A DNA stretch of 64,000 bases from Opitutia bacterium Tous-C4FEB (GCA_002304445.1 NEVA01000006.1:88638-152637), one strand, 5' to 3'. Counted from the stretch's first letter, positions 33,906 through 43,687 are shown. Notes: a model not told the origin generated them from the sequence alone. Made by a program: numbers and translations.

Positions 33906-35248
33906 GGTGAAATCGAACGGCTGGTCGTCGGCTGCCCCAGCGTCATCGCGCTGAACCCCATCGTCAGCACACAGCACGCAATCATCGTTCTAAAGACGCC
34001 GTCCCAGCCCCAGGTGTGCGCGATCCAACCCACGCCCGCGCCCGAGGGCGCCGAACCGAGGAAGTAGCCAAAAAATCCCGTGAACCCCGCGGCCGTGCCC
34101 GCCGCTTTTTTCGGCACGAGATCCAGCGCGTGCAGACCTATCATCATAATCGGCCCGTAAATGAAAAAGCCGATCATGATCAGCGCCGCGACGTCGATCC
34201 AGTAAGGGCCGGTGTCGTTCCAACGGTAGATCAACAACCCGACCAGCGTGAGTCCCATAAACAAAATAGTCGCCGGCGCCCGCCGCGCCTTGAAGACGCG
34301 GTCAGAAATCCACCCGCACAAAAGCGTGCCGGGGATTCCGGCGAGTTCGAAGGCCGTCCACGCAAAACCAGATTCTTTGAAATTGAACCCTTTCGCCGTT
34401 TGCAGGTAGGTCGGAATCCAGTTCACCACCCCGAAACGCACGAAATACACGAACGCGTTCGCGATCGCGATTGCCCACAAAAATTTGTTATTCAGCACGT
34501 GGCTGACGAAAATCTCCCTGAAGGTAAACGTGCGCTCGTGGTCGGCGGAATAGTTCGGCGGATAGTCATCTTTGTGGCTTTCAATGGCCGGTAGCCCACA
34601 GCTCTGGGGCGTATCGCGCAGCAGCAGCAAAATCAGTCCGGCCACCCCGGCGGCAATCGCCGCGTTGAAGTAAAACGTCGCTCCCCAGTCGCCGAACCGC
34701 ACAACCGCCCACGTCGCAAACACCGCGACGAGCGCGCCGCCGACATTATGCGCAGCGTTCCACGCGGCCACAATTTTTCCCCGTTCTTTGGTGCTCCACC
34801 AATGCACCATCGTTTTACCGCACGGCGGCCAGCCCATGCCGTTGAACCAACCGTTGAGGGCCTGGAGCACAATAATCAGCGCCAATGAATCGTAGATCGC
34901 CGGAACCGTGCCAAACGCAAAGGTAACCCCGCTCGTGAGCAGCAGGCCGAGCGCCATGAACCAGCGCGGATTGCTGCGATCCGACACCGAGCCCATGATG
35001 AACTTTGAAATCCCATACGCCACCGAAAGGCTCGTCATCGCCCAGCCGAGTTGAACTTTTGTAAACTCAGGATGCGCCTTTAGGATCGAAGGCAGCGCCA
35101 GCGCAAAATTGTTTCGCACCAAATAGAACGCCGCATAGCCGACGAAAATTCCGGCAAATACCTGCCAGCGAAGGCGACGGTATTCCGGATCGATGCGATC
35201 CGCGGGTAGCGGTGAAATACTCTGGGCGGGTTTTAGAAAGGAGATCAC
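33902..35248 (-). CDS. glpT: Glycerol-3-phosphate transporter (OPA family of the MFS)
   Basis: 448 residues with 12 predicted transmembrane segments. Early sequence YRRLRWQVFAGIFVGYAAFY, LVRNNFALALPSI, then GISKFIMGSVSDRSNPRWFM (the MFS loop), LNGWFNGMGWPPCGKTMVHW and WSTKERGKIVAAWNAAHNVG are the GlpT/UhpT signature. It exchanges glycerol-3-phosphate (or a hexose phosphate) for phosphate. The neighbouring GlpQ-like gene supports glycerol-3-phosphate as substrate. Confidence 0.92.
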   Translation of the reverse strand: MISFLKPAQSISPLPADRIDPEYRRLRWQVFAGIFVGYAAFYLVRNNFALALPSILKAHPEFTKVQLGWAMTSLSVAYGISKFIMGSVSDRSNPRWFMALGLLLTSGVTFAFGTVPAIYDSLALIIVLQALNGWFNGMGWPPCGKTMVHWWSTKERGKIVAAWNAAHNVGGALVAVFATWAVVRFGDWGATFYFNAAIAAGVAGLILLLLRDTPQSCGLPAIESHKDDYPPNYSADHERTFTFREIFVSHVLNNKFLWAIAIANAFVYFVRFGVVNWIPTYLQTAKGFNFKESGFAWTAFELAGIPGTLLCGWISDRVFKARRAPATILFMGLTLVGLLIYRWNDTGPYWIDVAALIMIGFFIYGPIMMIGLHALDLVPKKAAGTAAGFTGFFGYFLGSAPSGAGVGWIAHTWGWDGVFRTMIACCVLTMGFSAMTLGQPTTSRSISP

Positions 35249-35407
35249 GAGGGTAAAACGAAAAGACGCCCGAGCTAAGACATCGGTGGCGGGCTAGGCA
35301 ATCCGTGGCATGCACCCGGCCCGAGCGGCCTCGACCGGCGCTACCAACATCCACGCGCGCGCAGGTTCACGATAGCCCCGCACCTGCGGCGCGACGCCCG
35401 CGCGGAA

Positions 35408-38400
35408 TCAGAATTTCCTCGAAACTTCAAAAGTGAACTGGCGCCCCCGGGGATTGGCCGAGCCGGCCAGATAACCGTATTGTTCATCCGCCAATCGCGG
35501 CTCGGCATCGAGCACGTTGTTGATCCCGCCACGCACGGTCACGCCCTTCAACCACGCCCCCTGTTTTCCGGAGAACCGGTAGGACGCCCACGCGTTGTGG
35601 TTGTAGGTCGGCTTAATGCGCAGCAAGTAGCGCGTGATACCGTTGTCGTTGTAAACCCGGATGTAGTCCGGCGACCCAAGTGCACGGAAAACCGCTTCGG
35701 TGGTCGCCGCCGAGGTGTCCACCGTCGAACCAAAGTAGCTCGTGAACCAACCCGCCGAGATACCGCCCAACCGCCACGAAACCGAACCGCTGGCGCGCCA
35801 TTTCACGCGGCCGTTGCGGTCGAGTTCGTCGAGGACCCGGGAGGTGGCGTTCTCTTGCGAAGTCCGAAGGACGTAGTGGGTCGCGTCACCGTTGAAGGTG
35901 AACTGCCCGTAACCCGTCTTCGGCGAACGCCACTGCGCCCCGAATTCATAGCCTTGGATATCGCGGCCGCTCAAATTGAGGTAGTCGTCGATGACGCTCA
36001 CGATCTCGCCGACGGCCGCGCGCCGGGCGTTGTTGCTCGTCTGCTGGGCATTGTAGGTCGCAAACGCCAGCCGGTCCGCATCGGTCACCGGCTTGCGCAC
36101 GATTTTTTCCGAGCCCTTGTAGGCCACCGTGCCGGAACCAAGATCGATCTGGTTAATGTTGGTGCCCTTCGCGAGTTCGGCCTGCGTGGCGAGCTCGAGC
36201 ACCAATTCATCGCGGTCAATCGCCGCTTGGCCGCCTACGTTTTCAATCACCTTGTTCTGGTTCAGGTGAAAATAATCAAAGGACAGCGAGAGACCGCGCA
36301 CTTTGGGCACGTCGAAGACGAACCCTGCGACCCAAGTCTTCGCCTCTTCGGGTTCGAGGTCCTGGTTGCCCTGCCGGAAAACCGTCCGTTGCGCGATGCC
36401 ATCCGAAGCGAGGCCGGTCGCGGCCAGGCGATAGGGATCGTCCGCGCCGATCTGGCGCCGCAGCGGAGTGGTGTTGGTCTGCACCAGATTCGGCGCCCGA
36501 AACGATTCGGCCGCCGAAGCCCGGAGCTTGAGGAACGAAAACGGTTTCCACACGAGACTGGCCTTCGGTTTCGTCGTCTGGCCGAAGATCGAGAAATGCT
36601 CGAAGCGGCCGGCCAAGGTCAGCTCGAGGCTTTCCACGAGCGTGAGGCGATTTTCGCGCGTCACGAGGGGCAGCGCCGTTTCGAGGTAGGCGGCGTAGAT
36701 GGTCTGCGCCGCGCTGATCGGCACGTTCGAGCTGAGCGCGAGGAAGTCGTTGTCGCCTTCACGCAAAAACGGAAACTGGCTGCCCGACCCGGGCGGATTG
36801 AGGCCGACGAAACTGGCGCGTTTGTCGTCGTAGGTCTCGTAGCGCACCTCGGTGCCGCTCGCGACGCCGATGCGCCCGCCGTTGAACAACCGCCAGAGCT
36901 GCCCGTTGATCTTCGCGTCCCAGATGAAAAGATTCGTGCGGCCAAACCGGTCTTCGTCGCCGTAGATGCCGTCATAAATCGAGGCCGGATTCTTATACGG
37001 CTGATCGACGACGATCTGGTTGTTCACGATTTTAAACGTCACGGGGAACGGGTTAAACGCCGTCGCATCCGTGCGGTTCAAGGCGCGCCGCAGGAGCGAT
37101 TCGCGCACTTGGAAACGTTCGTATTCGTGCGTCTGCGAGCCGGAGGCGACGACCGCTGACTCCCACTCCCACGATGGGCCGAGCTTGCCGCGCAGGCCAC
37201 CAAGCACGCGCCATGAGTAGGTGTAGACTTCGGTCACGCGGGGCTCGAGGCCCTCGCTGGAGTTTTGCCCGGGCGAGATCCCGGTCCACAGCGAGACATC
37301 GGCCGGCGTGCCCGTGAGGCGCGGCGTTCCATCCGCGTTCGCGGCGCCCGTGGGACTATAGAAGCGCACGCCAAAAGGATTCCACGGGTTCGACGCGGGC
37401 AGGTAGATACCTCGGTCGTCGGTGTTCTTGAAATTAACCGGCTCGCGCCCGGTCCGACTGTAGGCCCGGTAAAACAGCAAGTCGCCGAACGCGCTCAGGC
37501 GGTCGTTGATCGTGTGGTCGACAAACGTGGCAAACTGCACGCGATCCGTCGCCGGGATCAGCATCTTCCAAAGATTCCAATTCGAGAAGGTCGCGTTTTC
37601 AGCGCTGTCAATATTCCGGGACAGCGCAGTCTGCTTGAATGAAACGCCCGCCGGACTGGGCCAAAGGTAGAACATACCGTCCGCCGCCATCGTCGCCACG
37701 CCCGCCGGCGGAGTCGCGCTGGTGGTGATACCCGCGTTGCCGGCCGGCCGCGAGCCGACGAAGGTCAGGAAATTGGGCTGGATAAATCCGCGCTGCCATT
37801 GGCCCCACTGGTTCACGCTGTTCGTGTTGGCGAAATCGTTATCCCGGGCGAACGCGGTGCCCGTCACCGGATCGATCACGGGAATCCCGTTCCACGGCGC
37901 CGGCAGCTTCCGGTTCACGCGTAGGTCGGCGTTTTTTGCCCACGCGCGGTCGTGCGCGGCCAGGGCGTCGCGGTGAAAATAGTCGATCGACATCGAGAGG
38001 TGCGTCTTGCCGAGCTGTCTGCCTTCAAACGCCGTCGCGTTGAACTCGTTCGCCCCGCCGTGCTGCGTCATTGAACCCTTCAGCGTCAGCCCGCGACCGA
38101 CATACGTGCGGGAAACGAGATTGTTAATCACGCCCGCCGCCGCATCCGCGCCGTAGATGGCGGAGGCGCCGTCGCGCAGGATTTCCACCCGCCCCACCAA
38201 GGCTCGCGGGATGGTGTTGATGTTCACCGCGAGCGAGGGGACGCCGTTCTCGGCCATCGAAATCGGGTGCGGGGCCATGCGGCGACCATTGAGCAAGGTC
38301 AACGTGCTGCCTGAGCCGATGCCGCGCAGGTCGATCGAAGCCACGTCGCCGCGGGCGAGCTGCGGGCCGTTGTTGATTTCGGTAATGCCCGAGATTTCAG

Positions 38401-38656
38401 CCATGCCCAGCGTCTCGAAGAGCTCCGCCATCGTCGCCGCCCCGCGCGCGTCGAGATCGGCCGCGTTCAGAATCGTGACCGGCAGCGCAGTCTCCGCGTC
38501 GGACCGGCGGATATTGGAGCCGGTGACGGTGAAGGCCTCCAGTTTCACCGTTTCGTCACCGGTCGCCGCGCCCGGACTCGGGACCGTGGTTTGGGCGGAA
38601 GCGAGTGCAGTGAGTAAAAAGGTGACCGTAACCAGTCGTTTTCGCGAAGGTGTCAT
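35408..38656 (-). CDS. Large TonB-dependent receptor
   Basis: 1082 residues from ATG 38656, which opens a signal peptide MTPSRKRLVTVTFLLTALAS. The frame is open for 65 more codons upstream but these look random. The plug domain begins VKLEAFTVTGSNIRRSDAET and includes TMAELFETLG, DLRGIGSGSTLTLLNGRRM and ILRDGASAIYGADAAAGVIN. The remainder is beta-barrel and ends in a terminal Phe (RKF), as outer-membrane proteins do. The VKLEAFTVTG segment is typical of Verrucomicrobiota receptors. It imports a siderophore, vitamin or oligosaccharide; the ligand is not evident. No TonB/ExbB genes nearby. Confidence 0.93.
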   Translation of the reverse strand: MTPSRKRLVTVTFLLTALASAQTTVPSPGAATGDETVKLEAFTVTGSNIRRSDAETALPVTILNAADLDARGAATMAELFETLGMAEISGITEINNGPQLARGDVASIDLRGIGSGSTLTLLNGRRMAPHPISMAENGVPSLAVNINTIPRALVGRVEILRDGASAIYGADAAAGVINNLVSRTYVGRGLTLKGSMTQHGGANEFNATAFEGRQLGKTHLSMSIDYFHRDALAAHDRAWAKNADLRVNRKLPAPWNGIPVIDPVTGTAFARDNDFANTNSVNQWGQWQRGFIQPNFLTFVGSRPAGNAGITTSATPPAGVATMAADGMFYLWPSPAGVSFKQTALSRNIDSAENATFSNWNLWKMLIPATDRVQFATFVDHTINDRLSAFGDLLFYRAYSRTGREPVNFKNTDDRGIYLPASNPWNPFGVRFYSPTGAANADGTPRLTGTPADVSLWTGISPGQNSSEGLEPRVTEVYTYSWRVLGGLRGKLGPSWEWESAVVASGSQTHEYERFQVRESLLRRALNRTDATAFNPFPVTFKIVNNQIVVDQPYKNPASIYDGIYGDEDRFGRTNLFIWDAKINGQLWRLFNGGRIGVASGTEVRYETYDDKRASFVGLNPPGSGSQFPFLREGDNDFLALSSNVPISAAQTIYAAYLETALPLVTRENRLTLVESLELTLAGRFEHFSIFGQTTKPKASLVWKPFSFLKLRASAAESFRAPNLVQTNTTPLRRQIGADDPYRLAATGLASDGIAQRTVFRQGNQDLEPEEAKTWVAGFVFDVPKVRGLSLSFDYFHLNQNKVIENVGGQAAIDRDELVLELATQAELAKGTNINQIDLGSGTVAYKGSEKIVRKPVTDADRLAFATYNAQQTSNNARRAAVGEIVSVIDDYLNLSGRDIQGYEFGAQWRSPKTGYGQFTFNGDATHYVLRTSQENATSRVLDELDRNGRVKWRASGSVSWRLGGISAGWFTSYFGSTVDTSAATTEAVFRALGSPDYIRVYNDNGITRYLLRIKPTYNHNAWASYRFSGKQGAWLKGVTVRGGINNVLDAEPRLADEQYGYLAGSANPRGRQFTFEVSRKF

Positions 38657-38858
38657 GAGGGAAAAGGCGAGATGTGCAGCCGCCATCAATAGCGGTCGAG
38701 GATAACCTTCAATGGCCCGAATTCCATGCAACAATTTAACCTGTCCGTCACAAATCCAAGTGGCGGCCGACAGCGGCCCGCTCGGGATCGCCAAGCGGAA
38801 GCGGATAACTCTCGCGGAGATCGCTCCGGTGGGGCGCAGCCGGCGGTGCACCTCGTCC

Positions 38859-39350
38859 TCAGGGATTCACCGCCATCAGCTCGACCTCAAAAATCAATCC
38901 CGCACCTGCCGGCACGCCGCCTCCTCCCATCGTGCCGTAGCCGAGGGAAGGCGGGATAAAGAACTCCGCTTTGCCGCCCGGTTTCAACGCCGTCATGCCC
39001 TCGGCCCAGCCGGCGATGAGCGTCTTCACCACCAGATCCGCCGGCGCGCCGCGTTTGCGCGAATCATCGACGACCGTCCCGTCCTTGAGCGCACACGAAT
39101 AATGGACGCGCACCTTGTCGGTCGCCTGGGGAGCCACGCCCGCGCCGGGCGCGAGCACGCGGATGCCCAAACCGCTGGGTGACCACGTAACGCCCGGCGT
39201 CGAAGCCCTCGGGCCGTAAAGCCACTCACGCATGATCGCCGCATCGTCACGTTTCACGGGTCCCGGGGACTTGGGCTCCGCTGGTCCGCAACCGGTGAGA
39301 GCGATGGAGAGCACCAAAGCGAACAAATAGGCCGAGGGACGTTGATTCAT
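38859..39350 (-). CDS. FKBP-type peptidyl-prolyl isomerase lipoprotein
   Basis: 163 residues from ATG 39350. Signal and lipobox LSIALTGC (Cys at about 20) predict a lipoprotein. The FKBP domain holds GVTWSPSGLGIRVLAPGAGV, KVRVHYSCALKDGTVVDDSR, VVKTLIAGWAEGMTALKPGG and KAEFFIPPSLGYG. Most residues lining the FKBP pocket, such as Tyr in VHYSC and the LGYG tail, are present, so it may fold exported proteins. Located upstream of the TonB receptor gene on the same strand, 202 bases apart. Confidence 0.88.
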   Translation of the reverse strand: MNQRPSAYLFALVLSIALTGCGPAEPKSPGPVKRDDAAIMREWLYGPRASTPGVTWSPSGLGIRVLAPGAGVAPQATDKVRVHYSCALKDGTVVDDSRKRGAPADLVVKTLIAGWAEGMTALKPGGKAEFFIPPSLGYGTMGGGGVPAGAGLIFEVELMAVNP

Positions 39351-39457
39351 CGCCGCGAATCGTGGTCGGATCGGTTGCAACATTCTACCCGAAAACCCGA
39401 GCGAATCAAAAATTTCCGAGCTCGGTTATCGGGCAAAGGCAGAGGCCGCAGTCTTTC

Positions 39458-40813
39458 TCAGGTGCGGGTCAGTTGCTTTGCTTTCAGCTCCTGCCAGCGG
39501 GCAAGACGGTCGGCGATCTTGGCTTCCCAACCGGCGGTCTTTGGCGTGTAGAGCGAGAGCGGTTGCTCCAGATAGTTTTGGCCGGAGATGTTTTCGGGGT
39601 AGTCGTGCGAGTAGAGATAGCCTTTGCCATGAGCGTTTTGCTTGCTCGCGGCACCGCTCTTATCGCGCAGCGGTAGCGGCACCGGTTGGACCGGCGACGA
39701 CTGCAACGCGGCTCGCGCGCTGGCGAGCGCGAGGGTAGCGGAATTACTCTTCGCCGCCGTTGCGATGTAGAGTGTCGCATGAGCCAGCGTGAGCTCCGCT
39801 TCCGGCAAACCGATAAAGTCACACGCGTGATGGGCGGCCACCGTGAGCGGCAACGCCTGCGGATCGGCGAGGCCCACGTCTTCGCTGGCCAAGATCACCA
39901 GCCGGCGCGCAATGAACCGGGGGTCTTCACCACCGACCAACATTTTGGCCAGCCAATACATGGCCGCATCCGGGTCGCTGCCACGGCAACTCTTGATGAA
40001 AGCGGAAATCGTATCGTAGTGCTCATCTTCATCGGCGTCGTAGCGAATCCGGCGCTCGCGGGCGAACACCTCCAGATCGTCGGCCCGCAAAGCCACGCCC
40101 TCGGGCAAACCGAGCACGAGGACTTCAAGGGCGTTGAGCGCGCGGCGGAGGTCGCCGTCGCACAGCACCGCAAGGTCGGCGAGCAGCTTCGGCTCGGCGG
40201 TGACGCCCCGCGCGCCAAGGCCACGCTCCCCATCCGCGAGCGCGGCGGCCAACACGCCGGCAATGGCTTCCGGCGCGAGCGGCTCCAAGCGGAACAAGTG
40301 GCTGCGCGAAAGCAGCGGCGGATTCACATAAAAGCCGGGGTTGTGCGTGGTGGCGCCGATCAGGCGCACCGTGCCCTCCTCCACATCGGGCAAAAGCAGG
40401 TCCTGTTGCGATTTGTTGAAGCGGTGCAACTCATCGATGAAGAGAACCGTCGCCGCTTCAGGACGGCGTCGGGCGGTCGCGAGAATCTCCCGCAACTCGG
40501 CCACGTTGGACATGACGGCGTTGATCCGGACGAAGCGGCTGCCGGTTTCGTGGGCGATGGCTTCCGCGATGCTGGTTTTCCCACAGCCCGGCGGACCGTA
40601 AAACAGGAGCGAACCGAAACGATTTTGCGCGACCAGTCGCGGTAGGAGGCTGCCGGGCTTCAGCATGTGTTCCTGCCCGACGACCTCGGCCAGCCGCCGG
40701 GGCCGCATCCGGGCGGCCAGCGGCTGATGCGGGCCCGTGCGTTTCTCGCCGAGCCCACGGGACGGCGCCGCCGGCTCCTCGGCGAAGAATTCGGGTTGAT
40801 CGGCAGCGGGCAT
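39458..40813 (-). CDS. rarA: Replication-associated recombination protein A (AAA+ ATPase)
   Basis: 451 residues from ATG 40813 (MPAADQPEFF); the long upstream extension is antisense to comEC and not coding. N-terminal PLAARMRPRRLAEVVGQEHM, Walker A GPPGCGKT (73-80), Walker B LFIDELHRFNKSQQDLLLP and sensor GATTHNPGFYVNPPLLSRS, then a C-terminal MgsA_C region with SCRGSDPDAAMYWLAKMLVG and GYLYSHDYPENISGQNYLE. RarA/MgsA acts at stalled replication forks and unloads DNA ends. It is divergent from comEC across 90 bases. Confidence 0.95.
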   Translation of the reverse strand: MPAADQPEFFAEEPAAPSRGLGEKRTGPHQPLAARMRPRRLAEVVGQEHMLKPGSLLPRLVAQNRFGSLLFYGPPGCGKTSIAEAIAHETGSRFVRINAVMSNVAELREILATARRRPEAATVLFIDELHRFNKSQQDLLLPDVEEGTVRLIGATTHNPGFYVNPPLLSRSHLFRLEPLAPEAIAGVLAAALADGERGLGARGVTAEPKLLADLAVLCDGDLRRALNALEVLVLGLPEGVALRADDLEVFARERRIRYDADEDEHYDTISAFIKSCRGSDPDAAMYWLAKMLVGGEDPRFIARRLVILASEDVGLADPQALPLTVAAHHACDFIGLPEAELTLAHATLYIATAAKSNSATLALASARAALQSSPVQPVPLPLRDKSGAASKQNAHGKGYLYSHDYPENISGQNYLEQPLSLYTPKTAGWEAKIADRLARWQELKAKQLTRT

Positions 40814-40903
40814 TTTCACGGCCAATCTCCGCGAAAAACCGCGAATGAAAAGGCATTTCAGAATTTGCGTGGAATGCGGGAGTTTGACGCTTAACTCGTC
40901 CCC

Positions 40904-42535
40904 ATGACCAGTCGAAGCCTCGGACACCGCGCGCCGCTGCTGTGGCTGGTGATACCGGTGATGGCAGGCTTGCCGGCGGGACAAATCGCCGAGATCGCCC
41001 CACCCTTTTGGCTGCTGCTGGCGGCGTTGACCGCGGCCGGTCTGGCCCTGCTCGCGGCCGATCGCCCGGGGTGGTGGGCGCTCGGGCTCGGCATCGCGAT
41101 GAACTTCGCGGGCATGGCGGCCTACGGGCTGCATCGGGCGCGGTTGCCGGCGTGGGACTCGCTGCCGCCGCGCGAGGCGCGGCTCACGATCAAGATCGGG
41201 CGCACCTTCGTCCAAAACGATCCGGGGAAAATCTCGGGCTTGGCCACGGTGGTGCGCGCGGACGAACACCTGCGCGAGCTGACGGGACAAAACATCTACT
41301 TTTCCCTGTCGCTCAAAAAAGGTGAAGCCCCGCCCTTGCGCACGGCGCTCGTTACGACGGTGGGCGTGCTCACTGCGCTGCCGCGCAATCCCCCGGGCAA
41401 CACCTTTGACGGCTACCTCGCAGGCGCGGGCATGAACTTTCGGCTAACCCGCGGACGAATCCTCGCCGAGGAACGGGCGGCGACGGCCTACGCCCGGTTT
41501 TGCGCGCGGGCGGCGGAGCGATTTAAAACCATCTTGGGTTTAGGACTCGCGGAGAAGCGACCGGAGCTAGCGGGGCTCCTGCGCGCCATGATGCTCGGTG
41601 AAACGCACGAGCTCAGTGACGCGCAACACGAGTTGTTCAAGCAGAGCGGCACCATGCATCTCTTCGCGATCAGCGGGCTGAATATTGCGGTGATCGCAGG
41701 CGCGCTGACCATGCTGATGTGGCCGTTGCGGCGTTGGCCGCTGCTGCAATTTGGTGTGGGGGCAGCGCTGCTGTGGCTCTTTGTCGATATCACCGGCGCG
41801 GCACCGTCCGCGGTCCGCGCGTGGGCAATGGCCGTATTTTTGCAGGCCTCGCTGGCGATGTGGAAACCAGCCAGCGTGCTCGCGGCCCTCGCGGCCTCGG
41901 CCTTGGCGGTGTTGATCATCGCGCCGCTTCAGATCTTCGGGGCGAGCTTTGTGATGAGCTACGGCATCGTCGCCGCGCTGCTTCTGCTGGGCCTGCCCCT
42001 CGGTGACGCCTGGATGGAGCGCTGGTCACCCGGCCGTGACTTGCCCAAAGCCGCCTGGCGTTGGTGGCATCACGCGGCGGGTGAGGCGTGGCTTTGGCTC
42101 GCGCCTGCCTTGGCGGTCGGCGCGGCGACGACCCTCGTGGGCCTGCTGACGGGGCTGCACTATTTTGGCCTGCTCACTCCGGGAGCGTTGCTGACCAATC
42201 TTGCCCTGATCCCAGCCGCGATCGTGGTGACTCTCGCCGGATTCGCGGCGTTGTTGTGCGGGCTGGTCGGCTGGATCGGTGGCGCCGTCCTGTGCAACCA
42301 CGCTGCGGCACTCGTGCTTCTCGTGATCGAACGCGGAGTGGCGTTGAGCGTCATGATTCCGGGAGCATTTAGTCCGGCGCAGTTTACGGCCGGCTGGCTG
42401 GGCCCCGTCGGCCTTCTTCTTTTGGGAACGGGAATACTGGCGGGATATGCGGCGGGTTGGCGGAGACGCGTTTACTATTGGGTCCCGTTTGCGCTCGTGG
42501 GGCTGATTTTGATTTTCGGCGTCCGGTTTGGCTGA
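40904..42535 (+). CDS. comEC: ComEC/Rec2-family DNA uptake channel protein
   Basis: 543 residues, hydrophobic, with about 9-10 membrane helices. An N-terminal DUF4131 part precedes the competence domain, marked by LLRAMMLGETHELSDAQHEL, FKQSGTMHLFAISGLNIAVI and DITGAAPSAVRAWAMAVFL. There is no C-terminal metallo-beta-lactamase domain, so it is the shorter form; a separate hydrolase would be needed if it exists. ComEC forms the inner-membrane channel for transforming DNA. No other com gene is nearby. Confidence 0.9.
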   Translation: MTSRSLGHRAPLLWLVIPVMAGLPAGQIAEIAPPFWLLLAALTAAGLALLAADRPGWWALGLGIAMNFAGMAAYGLHRARLPAWDSLPPREARLTIKIGRTFVQNDPGKISGLATVVRADEHLRELTGQNIYFSLSLKKGEAPPLRTALVTTVGVLTALPRNPPGNTFDGYLAGAGMNFRLTRGRILAEERAATAYARFCARAAERFKTILGLGLAEKRPELAGLLRAMMLGETHELSDAQHELFKQSGTMHLFAISGLNIAVIAGALTMLMWPLRRWPLLQFGVGAALLWLFVDITGAAPSAVRAWAMAVFLQASLAMWKPASVLAALAASALAVLIIAPLQIFGASFVMSYGIVAALLLLGLPLGDAWMERWSPGRDLPKAAWRWWHHAAGEAWLWLAPALAVGAATTLVGLLTGLHYFGLLTPGALLTNLALIPAAIVVTLAGFAALLCGLVGWIGGAVLCNHAAALVLLVIERGVALSVMIPGAFSPAQFTAGWLGPVGLLLLGTGILAGYAAGWRRRVYYWVPFALVGLILIFGVRFG

Positions 42536-42548
42536 TCTTAGAAAAATT

Positions 42549-42566
42549 TTCCGTGTGTTCCGCCCC
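42549..42566. repeat. 9-nt-phased TTCCGTGTG/TTCCGCCCC
   Basis: Two 9-mers in phase, TTCCGTGTG (42549) then TTCCGCCCC (42558), in the 53-base spacer between comEC and the small coiled-coil gene. It is the shortest copy of the family. Confidence 0.4.
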
Positions 42567-42588
42567 ACACCAAGGACATGGTTTCCCC

Positions 42589-42870
42589 ATGAAAAGCGCT
42601 TACGAACTTGCGATGGAACGTCTCGACAAATCTTCCCCCGCCGAGAAGCCGATCACCGCGGCCAAAAAAGCCCGGCTCGCCGAGATCGACCAAGTCTTCA
42701 AAGGAAAGCTCGCCGAGCGGGAGATCTTTTTGAAGCAACAGCTCAATCTCGCCTACGCCGAGCAGAAGGCCGAAGAGGTGGATAAAATCCAAAAGCAACT
42801 CGTGAGCGAACGCGCCCGGCTCGAGGAAGAGCGCGAGACGGAAAAAGAGCAGGTGCGACGCTCGAAGTGA
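42589..42870 (+). CDS. Small coiled-coil protein, unknown
   Basis: 93 residues from ATG 42589. The sequence is rich in K, E, A, Q and L with heptad-like spacing from about residue 25 to the end (KKARLAEIDQVFKGKLAERE, then QKAEEVDKIQKQLVSERARL), so it should be a long helix or coiled coil. No signal peptide and no family I can name. It lies 53 bases after comEC in the same direction. Confidence 0.6.
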   Translation: MKSAYELAMERLDKSSPAEKPITAAKKARLAEIDQVFKGKLAEREIFLKQQLNLAYAEQKAEEVDKIQKQLVSERARLEEERETEKEQVRRSK

Positions 42871-42902
42871 TTCGGTTCGCGACGGGAACGGGCCCGTAGT
42901 CG

Positions 42903-43118
42903 TTAGTCAGCGCGTAGGTGCAGATAATTGGGCGGCGACTGCAGCTGAGTCCCACCGCCTTGGGCGAGCTCGACCTCCTGCAGGAAAATACTGTCGGCAA
43001 GGTGCCGGTGAATCTCGGCCAGCGTCAGCTCAAGATCGATCGGTGCACGCAACGGGTCGGCCTCATCCCAGATCTGGCCAAACTGCATGTTAAACTGGAG
43101 CACGCGGAAACGGCTCAT
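42903..43118 (-). pseudogene. EEP-family nuclease/phosphatase, 5' fragment
   Basis: 71 codons from ATG 43118 reading MSRFRVLQFNMQFGQIWDEA, then LTLAEIHRHLADSIFLQEVELAQ. This is the opening of an endonuclease/exonuclease/phosphatase-fold protein, with the first Asn (Asn10) and the metal Glu (Glu48) in place. The family needs about 250-300 residues; here the frame stops after PPNYLHLRAD, and no continuation is visible in other frames. The gene therefore lost its 3' end. Its start overlaps the preceding gene stop by ATGA, so a coupled operon existed before the truncation. Confidence 0.75.
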
Positions 43119-43687
43119 GGGAGGGCGCGCGGCTGGGGGCGGGCGGCGGCCGGAGTGCTGCCAACGGGCACTGCGCCGTCTGCGGGAGCGGCGCCACTGC
43201 GCCGAAAGACGAACCGGTTGACGCGGGCGGTCGTATCCGCGCCGAGCGCCGGCGAACGCTTCTGCGTCGTGGCATGGGCCGAGGTCATGGCGTCTTGATA
43301 ACGGGTGACGAGCTTGGGTTTCTCCGTCGAACCAGCGGTATTGAACCGGGACTCGCGATGGTCAAACGGGCTCAACTCCGGCGCACGTACCGTTGGCTGC
43401 TGAATTTCGGGAGCCAGCACGCGTTTCTCCTTCGTCTCGGCGAGATCGATCGGCGAGCGGCGTTCGCTGGGCACGCTCCCCGTGGGATTTGTGGCCGTGG
43501 GCGCGACCCGGCGATCTTGGACCGTGCGATTGTGCTCAGGGCTGCGTTTTTCGGGCGTGACGCCCGCAGCCGGCGCGAAGGGCTCGTTGCGCTGGGTGTA
43601 ATCGACTTTGGCCGCATCGGCGCCGGCCAGAGTAGCCGTGGACACGAAACCGCCCACTGCAAAAATGAAAACACCGCGTAAATTCAT
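43115..43687 (-). CDS. Exported protein of unknown function
   Basis: 190 residues from ATG 43687. Signal peptide MNLRGVFIFAVGGFVSTATL, cleavage near LAG-AD. The mature protein has no predicted domain, is rich in R, T, P and E and contains near-repeats of the type EKRSPE, ERRSPID, KEKRVLAPE and TQKRSPALG, which recur about every 25-35 residues. It looks disordered or linker-like. Its stop overlaps the truncated nuclease gene. Confidence 0.55.
   Translation of the reverse strand: MNLRGVFIFAVGGFVSTATLAGADAAKVDYTQRNEPFAPAAGVTPEKRSPEHNRTVQDRRVAPTATNPTGSVPSERRSPIDLAETKEKRVLAPEIQQPTVRAPELSPFDHRESRFNTAGSTEKPKLVTRYQDAMTSAHATTQKRSPALGADTTARVNRFVFRRSGAAPADGAVPVGSTPAAARPQPRALP

Noticed and set aside
35480..37159. 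559-codon plus-strand frame over the TonB receptor
   Set aside because: Shadow of the minus-strand TonB-dependent receptor; no domain.
40814..41290. Longer rarA start upstream to 41290
   Set aside because: The added sequence is antisense to comEC and has shadow composition.
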